In this document: positions 1 through 7,010 of the stretch, one piece after another
Position numbering within the stretch: position 1 is the first letter of the stretch
Layout of the letters: every line of letters starts with the position of its first letter
Origin: CAYGLV01 sp964351025
GTDB lineage: Bacteria; Actinomycetota; Thermoleophilia; Gaiellales; Gaiellaceae
Assembly: GCA_964351025.1 (NCBI GenBank)
Contig: CAYGLV010000051.1
Coordinates: 1-17,186, forward strand
Reading direction: 5' to 3'
DNA length: 17,186 nucleotides
Translations under genes and position numbers: made by a program
The notes under the pieces: model-generated
Database searches by the model: none
Seen by the model: only the letters and a program-made list of their open reading frames with translations
Told to the model about the DNA's origin: nothing

Positions 1-461
1 CGCCCAACATCAAGGGCGGCCGGGGTGCGGTGCCGGCGGCTGGGCGGGGCAGCGGCGAGAACCGGAAGAGTGGCGAAGGAAGGGTTCGAGTGACAACGGA
101 AAGGTTGAGAAACCTGTTAGCCGAGAGGAAGGGAGGACGCGGAAACGCGCGAGTGCCTGACGCTGAAGAGAGCGAAGAGGAACTGGAGGGTTGCCGACGA
201 TCGGCGGGCGTAACGGACATCGCACAGCTTCCCACAGGACACGCCAGCTTCAGCCCTGACGCTCCGCAGACGCCGCGTTCGTGCTGACCGGCGCCTGACA
301 CGACGATCCCTCGCGTCGGCGACGCTGTTCGGAACGCGCCCGCCGATGGCCCTTTCTCCTGCGCGTGCGTGCGATCCTCGCCCGCGCCGACCACTGCGAT
401 CATCTCTGCATCGGCTACGACTCGTGCCCGTCGGCGCCCTGTAAGCGAGCCTCGAGCGCTG
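1..461. other. Left edge without a recognisable gene
   Basis: I see no gene here that I can support. A plus-strand frame from 30 to 287 (85 codons, or from a GTG near 90) reads as a charged Arg/Glu-rich peptide with no recognisable domain and no convincing Shine-Dalgarno sequence; it could be a small accessory protein, but that is only a possibility. The stretch from about 60 to 250 is purine-rich and somewhat less GC-rich than the backbone, as is common in mobile elements. No tRNA, hairpin terminator or repeat is obvious. Confidence 0.3.
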
Positions 462-788
462 ATGCTCCAGGTTCCGGCGGCGATCCTGGAGGCTATCGCG
501 GAGCTCGTAGAGACACGCATCCTCGAGCGCCTGGCTGAGCTCGACATCGCTGAGGAGCGCGCGCAGCCCGACTACTTGACCGTTCTCGAGGCCGCAGAGC
601 GTCTGCGCGCGTCCCGTCAGCGGGTCTACGACCTCCTGAGTTCCGGCCGACTCCGTCGGTTCAAGGACGGTGCACGCGTCCTCATCGCAAGCGCCGAGCT
701 CGACGCCTATCTCGCAGGCGGGGCAGTGGGTCAGTCCATCTCCTCACGATCCCGCAGGGGGAAGCCGCGTCCGGGCGCGGCGGATTGA
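462..788 (+). CDS. Excisionase-family helix-turn-helix DNA-binding protein
   Basis: The 108-aa product carries a MerR-like/excisionase HTH at about residues 38-85: the segment starting DYLTVLEAAERLR, followed by RVYDLLSSGRLRRFKDG and then LIASAELDAYL, is the standard pattern of the HTH_17 family (helix, recognition helix before the SG-L wing turn, then a wing and a final helix). The N-terminal 35 residues are predicted helical and the tail is basic. Family members act as recombination directionality factors or as small transcription regulators. Its place 300 bp before an integrase suggests excision control or regulation of the integrase operon. The start is uncertain: ATG 462 begins the conserved-looking helical part, but a GTG at 369 is in frame and neither has a clear ribosome binding site. 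Confidence 0.75.
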   Translation: MLQVPAAILEAIAELVETRILERLAELDIAEERAQPDYLTVLEAAERLRASRQRVYDLLSSGRLRRFKDGARVLIASAELDAYLAGGAVGQSISSRSRRGKPRPGAAD

Positions 789-819
789 CCAAGTTCGCCC
801 GAGCCTTGATCTTGGAGTG

Positions 820-857
820 CCTTCTTGATAGATATGCTTGACAATCACTCAAGAAGG
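820..857 (+). promoter_or_regulatory. Inverted repeat overlapping the ribosome binding site of the integrase operon
   Basis: CCTTCTTGA (820-828) and TCAAGAAGG (849-857) are a perfect 9-bp inverted repeat with a 20-nt AT-richer spacer, extendable by two more pairs beyond one mismatch. The right arm contains the Shine-Dalgarno-like AGAAGG used by the gene starting at 864. A possible -35 TTGATC (806-811) lies 17 nt before TAGATA (829-834). The repeat could be an operator at the operon promoter, or, if transcribed, a hairpin hiding the ribosome binding site. The symmetry is seen directly; the function is inferred. Confidence 0.5.
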
Positions 858-863
858 GACACC

Positions 864-1091
864 ATGACTGTGAAGCGACTCTTGCCGACCGGCGAGTGCT
901 GGTGTGGCTGCGGGACTACCACACGCCTCGGCTCGTTCTTCGCCCAGGGACACGACAAGCGGGCGGAGGGGATGCTCATCGTCCTCAAGTACGGCAGCGT
1001 CGCCGGCTTCGTCGACGAGCTCGGTTACGGGCCCGGCGGCAAGAACCTCCTTCACGAGTACGAGGCCTGGAAGAGAGGTGCGTCGTCGTGA
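864..1091 (+). CDS. Small Cys/His-motif protein upstream of the integrase
   Basis: This 75-aa protein has a tight N-terminal cluster, C12-W-C14-G-C16, followed by FFAQGHDKRA (H30), and a helical C-terminal half. The C-x-C-x-C ... G-H-D arrangement suggests a small metal-binding (probably zinc) knuckle; similar short proteins with a CGCG...GHD pattern are frequent in actinobacterial phages and islands, but I know no assigned function. ATG 864 is chosen because AAGAAGGG lies 5-7 nt upstream; an in-frame ATG at 825 would place the inverted repeat inside the gene. Its TGA overlaps the GTG of the integrase (GTGA), so the two are translationally coupled. A role in integration or as a regulator is inference from position only. 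Confidence 0.7.
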   Translation: MTVKRLLPTGECWCGCGTTTRLGSFFAQGHDKRAEGMLIVLKYGSVAGFVDELGYGPGGKNLLHEYEAWKRGASS

Positions 1092-2320
1092 AGAGCCGCG
1101 CGCTCGCCCGCACGAAATACCCCAGCATCTACCGGCGCGGCGGCAGCTACGTCGTGGTCTTCCGCGACCCGGGCGGCCGGCAGCGGAAGCGCGCCGCGAA
1201 GACACTTGCCGAGGCACGGACGCTTCAGTCGGCGCTCCGTGCCGACGTCGCGCGCGGCGAGTATCGGCCGGTCTTCCGGCTCACATTCGCCGACTACGCC
1301 GCCAAGTGGATCGACACCTACGCTGGCCGTACGTCCCGCGGCATCCGTCAGGCGACTCGCGACGGCTACCGGAAGCGGCTCGAGCAGGACGCGATCCCGT
1401 TCTTCGGCCGGATGCGGCTCGCCGAGATCCAGCCGACCGATCTCAAGGCCTACGTCGCGAAGATGGCCGCGCGCGGGATCTCGAAGAACACGGTCCGGCT
1501 CGGCGTTGCGCCGGTCCGGGCGCTCCTCGCGACCGCGGTCGAGGAGGGACTCATCCGCTCGAACCCGGCTGCTGGTCTCCGTCTCTTCGTTGAGCCTGCC
1601 GCCGCGACGGGTGAGGCTGAGCCCGACGAGGACGTCAAGGCGCTGACCGAGGAGGATCTCGCCCGGTTCCTTGCCGTCCTCGACAGCGAGGAGACCTGGC
1701 GGCGGTGGCGGCTCTTCTTCGAGTTCCTCTCACAGACCGGCCTCCGCGTAGGCGAGGCGATCGAGATCCGCTGGAAGGACGTCGACCTCGGCGAGCGGAC
1801 GCTCGAGGTCCGCCGCCGCTTCTACCGCGGCGGGATCGACCGGCCGAAGTCCCGCTACGGCCGCCGGCGCATCCGGCTCTCGGAGGGCACGACGCGCGCG
1901 CTGTGGCGGCTCCGGAAGGAGACGCGCGCCGGCCACGAAGACCTCGTCTTCACTACGGAGCGCGGCGGGCGCGTCGATCCGTCGAACCTGATGAGCCGCG
2001 TCTTGAAGCCGGCGGCGGTCAAGGCCGGTCTCGGCGAGATGGTCGGCCGGCCGCAACGGGCGGACTCGTGGGTCGGCTTCCACACCTTCCGGCACACCTG
2101 CGCGACGACGCTCTTCCGCCGCGGGTGGAACGCCGTCCAGGTGCAGCGCTGGCTCGGTCACCACAAGCCGAGCTTCACGCTCGACACCTATGTCCACCTG
2201 CTCGAAGAAGACCTGCCCGATCCGACGTTCTTCGACGAGCTCCCCGACGCGATCGCCGTCGGCACGGCGCTCGACGATGACCTGGAGGCTGCCGCCGTGG
2301 CGGCCGAGGCGTCGGCGTGA
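1088..2320 (+). CDS. int: Tyrosine site-specific integrase
   Basis: This 410-aa recombinase catalyses integration and excision of the element. The N-terminal part (residues about 1-60) resembles the arm-binding domain of phage integrases, residues about 65-165 form the SAM-like core-binding domain (TFADYAAKWI onward), and the C-terminal half is catalytic. The full active-site set is present: R220 in TGLRVGEA, the beta-hairpin K254, H332-T-F-R335, H358 in LGHH, and nucleophile Y368 in DTYVHL. The length is typical of actinobacterial integrases. GTG 1088 is chosen because it overlaps the previous stop (GTGA) and AGAGAGGTG lies just upstream; a longer frame back to 896 merely runs through the preceding gene. 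No lesion is visible, so the enzyme is probably active. The matching target is the tRNA-Met fragment at 4067-4109. Confidence 0.95.
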   Translation: MKSRALARTKYPSIYRRGGSYVVVFRDPGGRQRKRAAKTLAEARTLQSALRADVARGEYRPVFRLTFADYAAKWIDTYAGRTSRGIRQATRDGYRKRLEQDAIPFFGRMRLAEIQPTDLKAYVAKMAARGISKNTVRLGVAPVRALLATAVEEGLIRSNPAAGLRLFVEPAAATGEAEPDEDVKALTEEDLARFLAVLDSEETWRRWRLFFEFLSQTGLRVGEAIEIRWKDVDLGERTLEVRRRFYRGGIDRPKSRYGRRRIRLSEGTTRALWRLRKETRAGHEDLVFTTERGGRVDPSNLMSRVLKPAAVKAGLGEMVGRPQRADSWVGFHTFRHTCATTLFRRGWNAVQVQRWLGHHKPSFTLDTYVHLLEEDLPDPTFFDELPDAIAVGTALDDDLEAAAVAAEASA

Positions 2321-2517
2321 CGTCGCCCGCCGTCCGCGTGCAGGCCGTCTGCCCGGGCCGCGGCGTCGGGTACGAGGCTTGGCACCGTCCGTCGATCAAC
2401 CTGACGCTCGGCGAGGAGTAGACGGGCGGCGAGATCCGGGAAGCGACCTGGGCCCGGTGCCCGAAGCGCGGCTTCGAGGATGAGCTCGCCACCCTCATCA
2501 TCGACACGACAGGGTAG
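2317..2517 (+). pseudogene. Short reading frame interrupted by an in-frame TAG
   Basis: A GTG at 2317 overlaps the integrase stop in the same GTGA fashion as the upstream junction, and the frame reads 34 codons to a TAG at 2419-2421, then 31 further codons to TAG 2515-2517. The part after the stop still looks like protein (for example ARCPKRGFEDELATLIID) and the two halves each have a CP dipeptide, suggesting a former 66-aa zinc-ribbon-like protein. A single TGG to TAG change would explain the break (GEE-stop-TGG). Alternatives are that only the 34-aa product is made, or that no gene exists. No known family is recognised. Confidence 0.4.
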
Positions 2518-2718
2518 TGGGCCCGGGACAAGCCAAGACCGGTTACTACGTTGCGCGAGTTACGGACGGTCTGCTTGAGATCCTTGACTGGCTCGTTGAG
2601 CACGAGAGACGGGGATTGCTGCAGGCGTCGCCGCTGGAGCAGCTGTCGTCCTCTGAGCGGTGCGCGTCTTTCCGTCGTACCTCGCCAAGCGGCGGCGAGA
2701 GGACGAGCTGGTAGTTCC

Positions 2719-2735
2719 AGGCTAGCCTCACCTCC
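2719..2735 (+). promoter_or_regulatory. Candidate leaderless promoter with palindrome for the HEPN-like gene
   Basis: TAGCCT (2723-2728) matches the TAnnnT form of a -10 box and ends 7 nt before the ATG at 2736, the spacing expected when transcription begins at the start codon. No Shine-Dalgarno sequence precedes the gene, which fits a leaderless message. The box lies in a perfect 10-bp palindrome, AGGCTAGCCT (2719-2728), that could be an operator. No good -35 is visible. Confidence 0.4.
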
Positions 2736-4007
2736 ATGACTGTCGGCATATCCAATCCGGACTGGGCCGTGCCCGTGTTCGAGGAGGCACTGGAGCTCGA
2801 CTGGAAGGAAGACGGGGACGAGTGGCTCCATCATCTGATGACCTCGCTCGCCGAGGACGTTCCGATGACCGGTCACGGACGATCGCTTAGGACTGAGCGC
2901 GACGGGTTGCCATACCCGCCGCATTACGAGATCCAGGCGACTTCCGACGAGCTTCGCTCCTCCCTTCGCGTCGTGCTCCTCGAAAAAGGGCTCTTCCTCT
3001 TCGTGACGGGAGAAGGAGAGCCGGCGCCGGGCCAGATCTACCCATGGATCCGAGCGGTCCAGGCCGCTCGGGAAAGCCTGGGCAAGCGCCTCGACGCGTT
3101 CCCCTGGTACGCGATCGTCGGCCCGGCCCCCGGGATCGACGAGACGGTCGCCATCGAATGCGCGGATGTCGGGCCGCTCCGTCTCGAGCCGACGAGGAGG
3201 CACTACCTCGAGTTCATCCCGACGGCGATGCCATCTCTCTCCGCTCGGCAGGGGTTCGGCTGGTGGCCGGTCATCGTGTACGGGGAGAGCGTCGGCTTCG
3301 ACTGGTTCAGGGCCGGCCAGCTCGCTGCGCGCGACCTTCGGCGTCTTTGCGGCCTTCTCTCGATCGCCACGAAGCGGGCCTGGACGCTTCGCCAAGCGCC
3401 GGCTCATCCCGTCCCGGATCGCATCGAACTGCCAGCTGTTGCGCCTGGTTTACCCGACAATGATCCGGTCATCCCGGACGCGCCGGGAAAGACCGTGTCG
3501 GTCCCCGAGTGGGCGTCCGAGGCGTGGTCGCGGCTCGGCGAGGACCCCGATCTCGAGGGCGTCCTGTCGTCCCATCTTGAAGGGCTGCTCATGGAGGGAT
3601 CGCATCCCTCGTTCGCGATGGTCGCGTTTGTCGGCGCGATCGAGACGCTCGGAGCGCGCGTCACCGCCGAGACGTCGTCGCGGAAGCGGTTCGAAGCGGC
3701 GCTGTCGAAGGTCGTAGCAGCCGAGGAGGCGAAGCGGCTGGCCGACGCCTACGGCCGCCGCTCGGCGACGGCGCACGCGGGAAGGCTGTACGGATCTGAA
3801 GCCGTCTTCGACTTCATGAGTTACCCGAGCATGTTCCTCCCCGATCCGGCCTTCCAGTTCGCTTTCGGGGAGTTGAGAAAGATTCGCGACGCGAGCTCGT
3901 CGCTGCTCGAGCTCGCACTCACCGCAGCGCTTCCCTGGCGGGGCAACCAGGGGGCAACACAACTCACCGAAACCAGCCGAGGCCCGAGCGAGCTTGAGGA
4001 GCCCTAG
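2736..4007 (+). CDS. Cargo protein with a probable C-terminal Apea-like HEPN domain
   Basis: The 423-aa protein is soluble, with no signal peptide or membrane segment. Residues about 1-265 form an alpha/beta region that I do not recognise. Residues about 285-405 are helical and look like an Apea-like HEPN domain: helix AMVAFVGAIETLGARV, a basic stretch, then AKRLADAYGRRSATAHAGRLYG, containing R342-x4-H347, the R-x4-6-H signature of HEPN ribonucleases (R341 is adjacent). HEPN proteins in mobile elements and defence islands often act as RNases in abortive infection or toxin roles. It is the last gene before the attachment site, a usual cargo position, and stands alone with its own candidate promoter. 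The defence role is inference; a HEPN fold without RNase activity is also possible. Confidence 0.6.
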   Translation: MTVGISNPDWAVPVFEEALELDWKEDGDEWLHHLMTSLAEDVPMTGHGRSLRTERDGLPYPPHYEIQATSDELRSSLRVVLLEKGLFLFVTGEGEPAPGQIYPWIRAVQAARESLGKRLDAFPWYAIVGPAPGIDETVAIECADVGPLRLEPTRRHYLEFIPTAMPSLSARQGFGWWPVIVYGESVGFDWFRAGQLAARDLRRLCGLLSIATKRAWTLRQAPAHPVPDRIELPAVAPGLPDNDPVIPDAPGKTVSVPEWASEAWSRLGEDPDLEGVLSSHLEGLLMEGSHPSFAMVAFVGAIETLGARVTAETSSRKRFEAALSKVVAAEEAKRLADAYGRRSATAHAGRLYGSEAVFDFMSYPSMFLPDPAFQFAFGELRKIRDASSSLLELALTAALPWRGNQGATQLTETSRGPSELEEP

Positions 4008-4037
4008 ACCGCACAAACGAGCCGATTCGCCCGGTGG

Positions 4038-4055
4038 GCCGAGACAAGCCGAGAC
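4038..4055. repeat. Two 8-bp direct repeats beside the attachment site
   Basis: GCCGAGAC occurs at 4038-4045 and 4048-4055, exactly 10 bp apart, 11 bp before the tRNA fragment. A related GCCGAG is at 3976-3981. Direct repeats one helical turn apart next to an att core fit arm-type sites for the integrase or binding sites for the excisionase-like protein, but no binding data exist. Confidence 0.4.
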
Positions 4056-4066
4056 GCTGGGCCGCA

Positions 4067-4109
4067 ACTCATAATCCGTCGGTCCCAGGTTCGAGTCCAG
4101 GCGGGCCCA
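4067..4109 (+). other. Attachment site: 3' fragment of a tRNA-Met(CAU) gene
   Basis: The sequence runs from the anticodon loop (CTCATAA, anticodon CAT at 4070-4072) through the 3' anticodon stem TCCGT, variable loop, the T arm with GGTTCGAGT, and the 3' acceptor strand GGGCCC plus A at 4109. The 5' half is missing: the bases before 4067 do not pair with TCCGT, and no D arm or 5' acceptor strand precedes it. The T stem also has one A-A mismatch, consistent with loss of function. CTCATAATCC is typical of elongator tRNA-Met. No CCA is encoded. This is the duplicated att core left by integration; the intact tRNA should be at the element's other end, left of the window. Confidence 0.85.
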
Positions 4110-4128
4110 TGTGAGAGAAGAGACGTGA

Positions 4129-4150
4129 GGCCGCGCCCGGAGGCGCGGCC
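4129..4150 (-). terminator. Hairpin terminator of gltA
   Basis: GGCCGCGCC (4129-4137) pairs perfectly with GGCGCGGCC (4142-4150) around a 4-nt loop, 11 bp beyond the gltA stop. On the minus strand the hairpin is followed by a pyrimidine-rich run (TCACGTCTCTTCTCTC). It lies between gltA and the element scar, so integration left gltA termination intact. Confidence 0.75.
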
Positions 4151-4161
4151 CCGGCCTCGCT

Positions 4162-5463
<1,302 letters not shown>

Positions 5464-5488
5464 GGGCGCCTCCATCGGGAGCGGGAAT

Positions 5489-5501
5489 GTCACATTGTGA
5501 C
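5489..5501. promoter_or_regulatory. Palindrome upstream of gltA
   Basis: GTCACA-T-TGTGAC is a perfect 6-bp inverted repeat about one single base, 26 bp before the chosen gltA start. TGTGA/TCACA half-sites are typical of CRP/FNR-family regulators, but here they are in reversed order and too close for the usual TGTGA-N6-TCACA site, so another dimeric regulator is more likely. It sits where a repressor could block gltA transcription; the role is inferred. Confidence 0.35.
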
Positions 5502-5554
5502 TGGCCGCACCCGGTCAGGGCGTCGGGCCGGACGCTGATCGCCGTTTCGGATGA

Positions 5555-5944
5555 CTACGGACGGGGAGAAGAGCGCCCCGGCGCGCTCGCCGCGCGAATG
5601 AGCAACACGTCGCCGACGGCGACGCGGCGTCGTTCGCACTCGCCGGCTGCCAGCTCGAGCACGGAGGAGGCACTCCGCTCGGCCACCGTGCGCCAGGGCG
5701 GCAGCGCAGCGGCGATGCGCAGAACAACGAGTTGCCGGTCGACGAACACGACGTCGATCGGGAAGCGCATGAAGAACGTGTGGACCGAGCGCGCGGGCTT
5801 TAGGAGGATGCCCTCACCCGCCGGCAGGGTGGCTCGGCCGAGCAGGCCCCGCAGCCGCCGGAACGGAGAAGCAGCGACGACGCAGCGTTCGCAGACGACG
5901 TCGCCGTCTGCGAACCGGACGAGCGTGACGGTCTCGGCGCTCAT
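5555..5944 (-). CDS. DUF192 family protein
   Basis: The 129-aa product matches the DUF192 pattern: an early AASPFRRLRGLLGR segment, a Leu-Pro-x-Gly-x-Gly-Ile-Leu-Leu turn, then VHTFFMRFPIDVVFVD followed by the valine-rich strand LVVLRIAA. Members are small beta-rich domains of unknown biochemical role, secreted in some bacteria; this one has no signal peptide, so it is probably cytoplasmic. ATG 5944 starts just before the first conserved strand, although its ribosome binding site is weak; an in-frame GTG at 5986 would add 14 residues and overlap the palindrome at 5983-5998. It is divergent from the Tad operon and upstream of gltA on the same strand. DUF192 genes are often found near Tad loci in actinobacteria, but no functional link is proven. 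Confidence 0.85.
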   Translation of the reverse strand: MSAETVTLVRFADGDVVCERCVVAASPFRRLRGLLGRATLPAGEGILLKPARSVHTFFMRFPIDVVFVDRQLVVLRIAAALPPWRTVAERSASSVLELAAGECERRRVAVGDVLLIRAASAPGRSSPRP

Positions 5945-5982
5945 GGTGAATCTCGTTCTAGCCGCAGTTGCATGAACGTCTG

Positions 5983-5998
5983 TCACTCGTTCGAGTGA
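5983..5998. promoter_or_regulatory. Palindrome between DUF192 and the Tad operon
   Basis: TCACTCG-TT-CGAGTGA is a perfect 7-bp inverted repeat in the divergent intergenic region, 39 bp upstream of the DUF192 start and about 195 bp before the first pilin. It resembles a dimeric regulator operator and could serve either gene. No regulator gene is adjacent. Confidence 0.4.
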
Positions 5999-6075
5999 AA
6001 TGCACGAGCTGCTGCAAGAAACGACGTGAGCCGGATTCTTAGCTCTCGACAGGACGAATGAAACAGAGGCGTCTC

Positions 6076-6116
6076 GGCCACGCCGCAGTTGTTAGGGGAG
6101 GCTTTCCGTCGTGGCC
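6076..6116 (+). other. Stem-loop in the presumed leader of the pilin operon
   Basis: GGCCACG (6076-6082) pairs with CGTGGCC (6110-6116) across a 27-nt purine-rich loop that itself contains GGGGAGG and CTTTCC. It lies 75-115 bp before the first pilin start. It may be a leader structure or chance pairing. I looked for a cyclic-di-GMP riboswitch consensus here and did not find one. Confidence 0.25.
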
Positions 6117-6191
6117 GATTGTAGCGCTCCGTTTACAGATCGGAATTCATCCTCTTCTCGCGTCGTCTCTTCGCGAAGGGAGGTGAATCAA

Positions 6192-6380
6192 ATGCTGAAG
6201 CTCTTCGTCGCCGCGCAGTCGAGGCTCGCCACGCTGCGCAACGAGGAGGGCCAGACGATGGCCGAGTACGGCGTCGTTCTCGCCGTCATTACGCTCGGGA
6301 TCATCGCGGCTCTCACCGCGCTGTCGGGCGGCATTCGGGCGGCCCTCTTGGAAGTGGTCACCGCCGTCACGCCTGGGTAA
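6192..6380 (+). CDS. flp: Flp-type pilin (major pilin candidate)
   Basis: The 62-aa prepilin has a short leader ending EEG, then the class IVb motif QTMAEY, with Glu at position +5 after the predicted G/Q cleavage, and a hydrophobic helix VVLAVITLGIIAALTAL. A TadV-type prepilin peptidase should cut at G/QTMAEY, and the helices pack into the Flp pilus core. ATG 6192 is chosen because GGGAGGTGA lies about 6 nt upstream; an in-frame start at 6111 would add 27 residues without hydrophobic character. It is the first gene of the Tad operon and has the strongest ribosome binding site of the locus, as expected for the most abundant subunit. Confidence 0.92.
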   Translation: MLKLFVAAQSRLATLRNEEGQTMAEYGVVLAVITLGIIAALTALSGGIRAALLEVVTAVTPG

Positions 6381-6408
6381 CACACCGCGAAAGCGAGAGG
6401 AGGGGAAG

Positions 6409-6579
6409 ATGTCGACGCACCGGATCACGTCGCACCAGGAAATAGGGCAGACGATGGCGGAGTACGCCGTTGTCCTGAGCGTGATCACGCTGGCCATCGT
6501 CGCCGCATTCTCACTCCTCGCCGGCGCAATCCAGAGCGCCTTCGAGCGAGTCGCAACACTCGTGGGGCTCGTCGTATGA
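6409..6579 (+). CDS. Second, short Flp-type pilin
   Basis: This 56-aa protein starts at ATG 6409 with GAGAGGAGGGG just upstream and ends in TGA at 6577-6579. It repeats the pilin layout: a leader ending EIG, the QTMAEY motif with Glu +5, and a hydrophobic helix AVVLSVITLAIVAAFSLLAG. Only the processing motif and helix resemble the first pilin; the leader and tail differ, so it is an old duplicate and could be a minor or tip pilin, or an alternative major pilin. Its stop overlaps the start of the TadE-like gene (ATGA at 6576-6579), so the two are translationally coupled. Confidence 0.88.
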   Translation: MSTHRITSHQEIGQTMAEYAVVLSVITLAIVAAFSLLAGAIQSAFERVATLVGLVV

Positions 6580-7010
6580 GCCGGACGGAGACGAATCGAA
6601 CGATGGGCGCCCCACGGCCTCCTGGGGCGCCCATCGCGGAGGAGCGCGGCCAGACGATGGTCGAGTTCGCCCTCGTCGCGCCCGTCCTGCTCCTGATCGT
6701 CTTCGCGGCGATCCAGTTCGGCATCCTCTACAACCACTACGTCACGCTCACCGACGCCACCCGCGCCGGCGCGCGCAAGGCGGTCGTCAGCCGCCTGGAG
6801 CCCGATCCCGCCGCGGCGGCCGAGGCTCAGGTCCGCCGCTCGGCGGAGGATCTCGATCAGGCCGAGCTGGACGTCGCCGTGACGGCGGTCGCATGGGAGC
6901 ACGGTGAGGACGTGACGGTCGAGGCCACCTACCCATACAGCGTCAGCCTGCTCGGTCTGGTGGTCGCGTCGGGCCGCCTCGCGAGCACGACCACGGAGCG
7001 TGTGGAATGA
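6576..7010 (+). CDS. tadE: TadE-like pseudopilin
   Basis: The 144-aa protein has an N-terminal leader of about 25 residues, then ERG/QTMVEFALVAPVLLLIVFAAIQF, the TadE motif: a type-IVb-like processing site with Glu +5 (Q-T-M-V-E) and a transmembrane helix. The following NHYVTLTDATRAGARKAV matches the conserved region after the TadE helix. The C-terminal part (about 70-144) should lie outside the membrane. TadE and TadF/G pseudopilins are minor components needed for Flp pilus assembly. It overlaps both neighbours by 4 bp (ATGA). Confidence 0.88.
   Translation: MSRTETNRTMGAPRPPGAPIAEERGQTMVEFALVAPVLLLIVFAAIQFGILYNHYVTLTDATRAGARKAVVSRLEPDPAAAAEAQVRRSAEDLDQAELDVAVTAVAWEHGEDVTVEATYPYSVSLLGLVVASGRLASTTTERVE

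Larger units (their letters stand above)
1..4109. mobile_element. Right part of a tRNA-integrated genetic element
   Basis: The segment holds an excisionase-like HTH gene, a tyrosine integrase, a decayed small reading frame and a HEPN-like cargo gene, and ends exactly in a 3' fragment of a tRNA-Met gene at 4067-4109. Tyrosine integrases commonly insert elements into the 3' part of tRNA genes, leaving a duplicated fragment at the distal end; that explains a tRNA half with no 5' half. Housekeeping genes (gltA, tad, pdxS) start straight after it. The left boundary, the intact tRNA and any replication or transfer genes are outside the window, so whether this is a prophage, ICE or small genomic island cannot be decided here. 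Confidence 0.8.

Noticed and set aside
80..92. GGGTTCGAGT, like a tRNA T-loop, at the left edge
   Set aside because: No pairing arms, acceptor stem or anticodon arm around it; chance match.
365..538. 57-codon frame from GTG 365 with a run of cysteines (CDHLCIGYDSCPSAPC)
   Set aside because: The Cys spacing is suggestive, but the frame overlaps the HTH gene by 77 bp, has no ribosome binding site and its second half has no protein character.
2517..2714. 65-codon plus-strand frame between the integrase operon and the HEPN-like gene
   Set aside because: No ribosome binding site, no recognisable domain and ordinary random composition; probably non-coding.
5987..6191. Possible cyclic-di-GMP riboswitch before the pilin operon
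   Set aside because: The expected conserved core was looked for and is not present; only a 7-bp stem with a large loop is seen.
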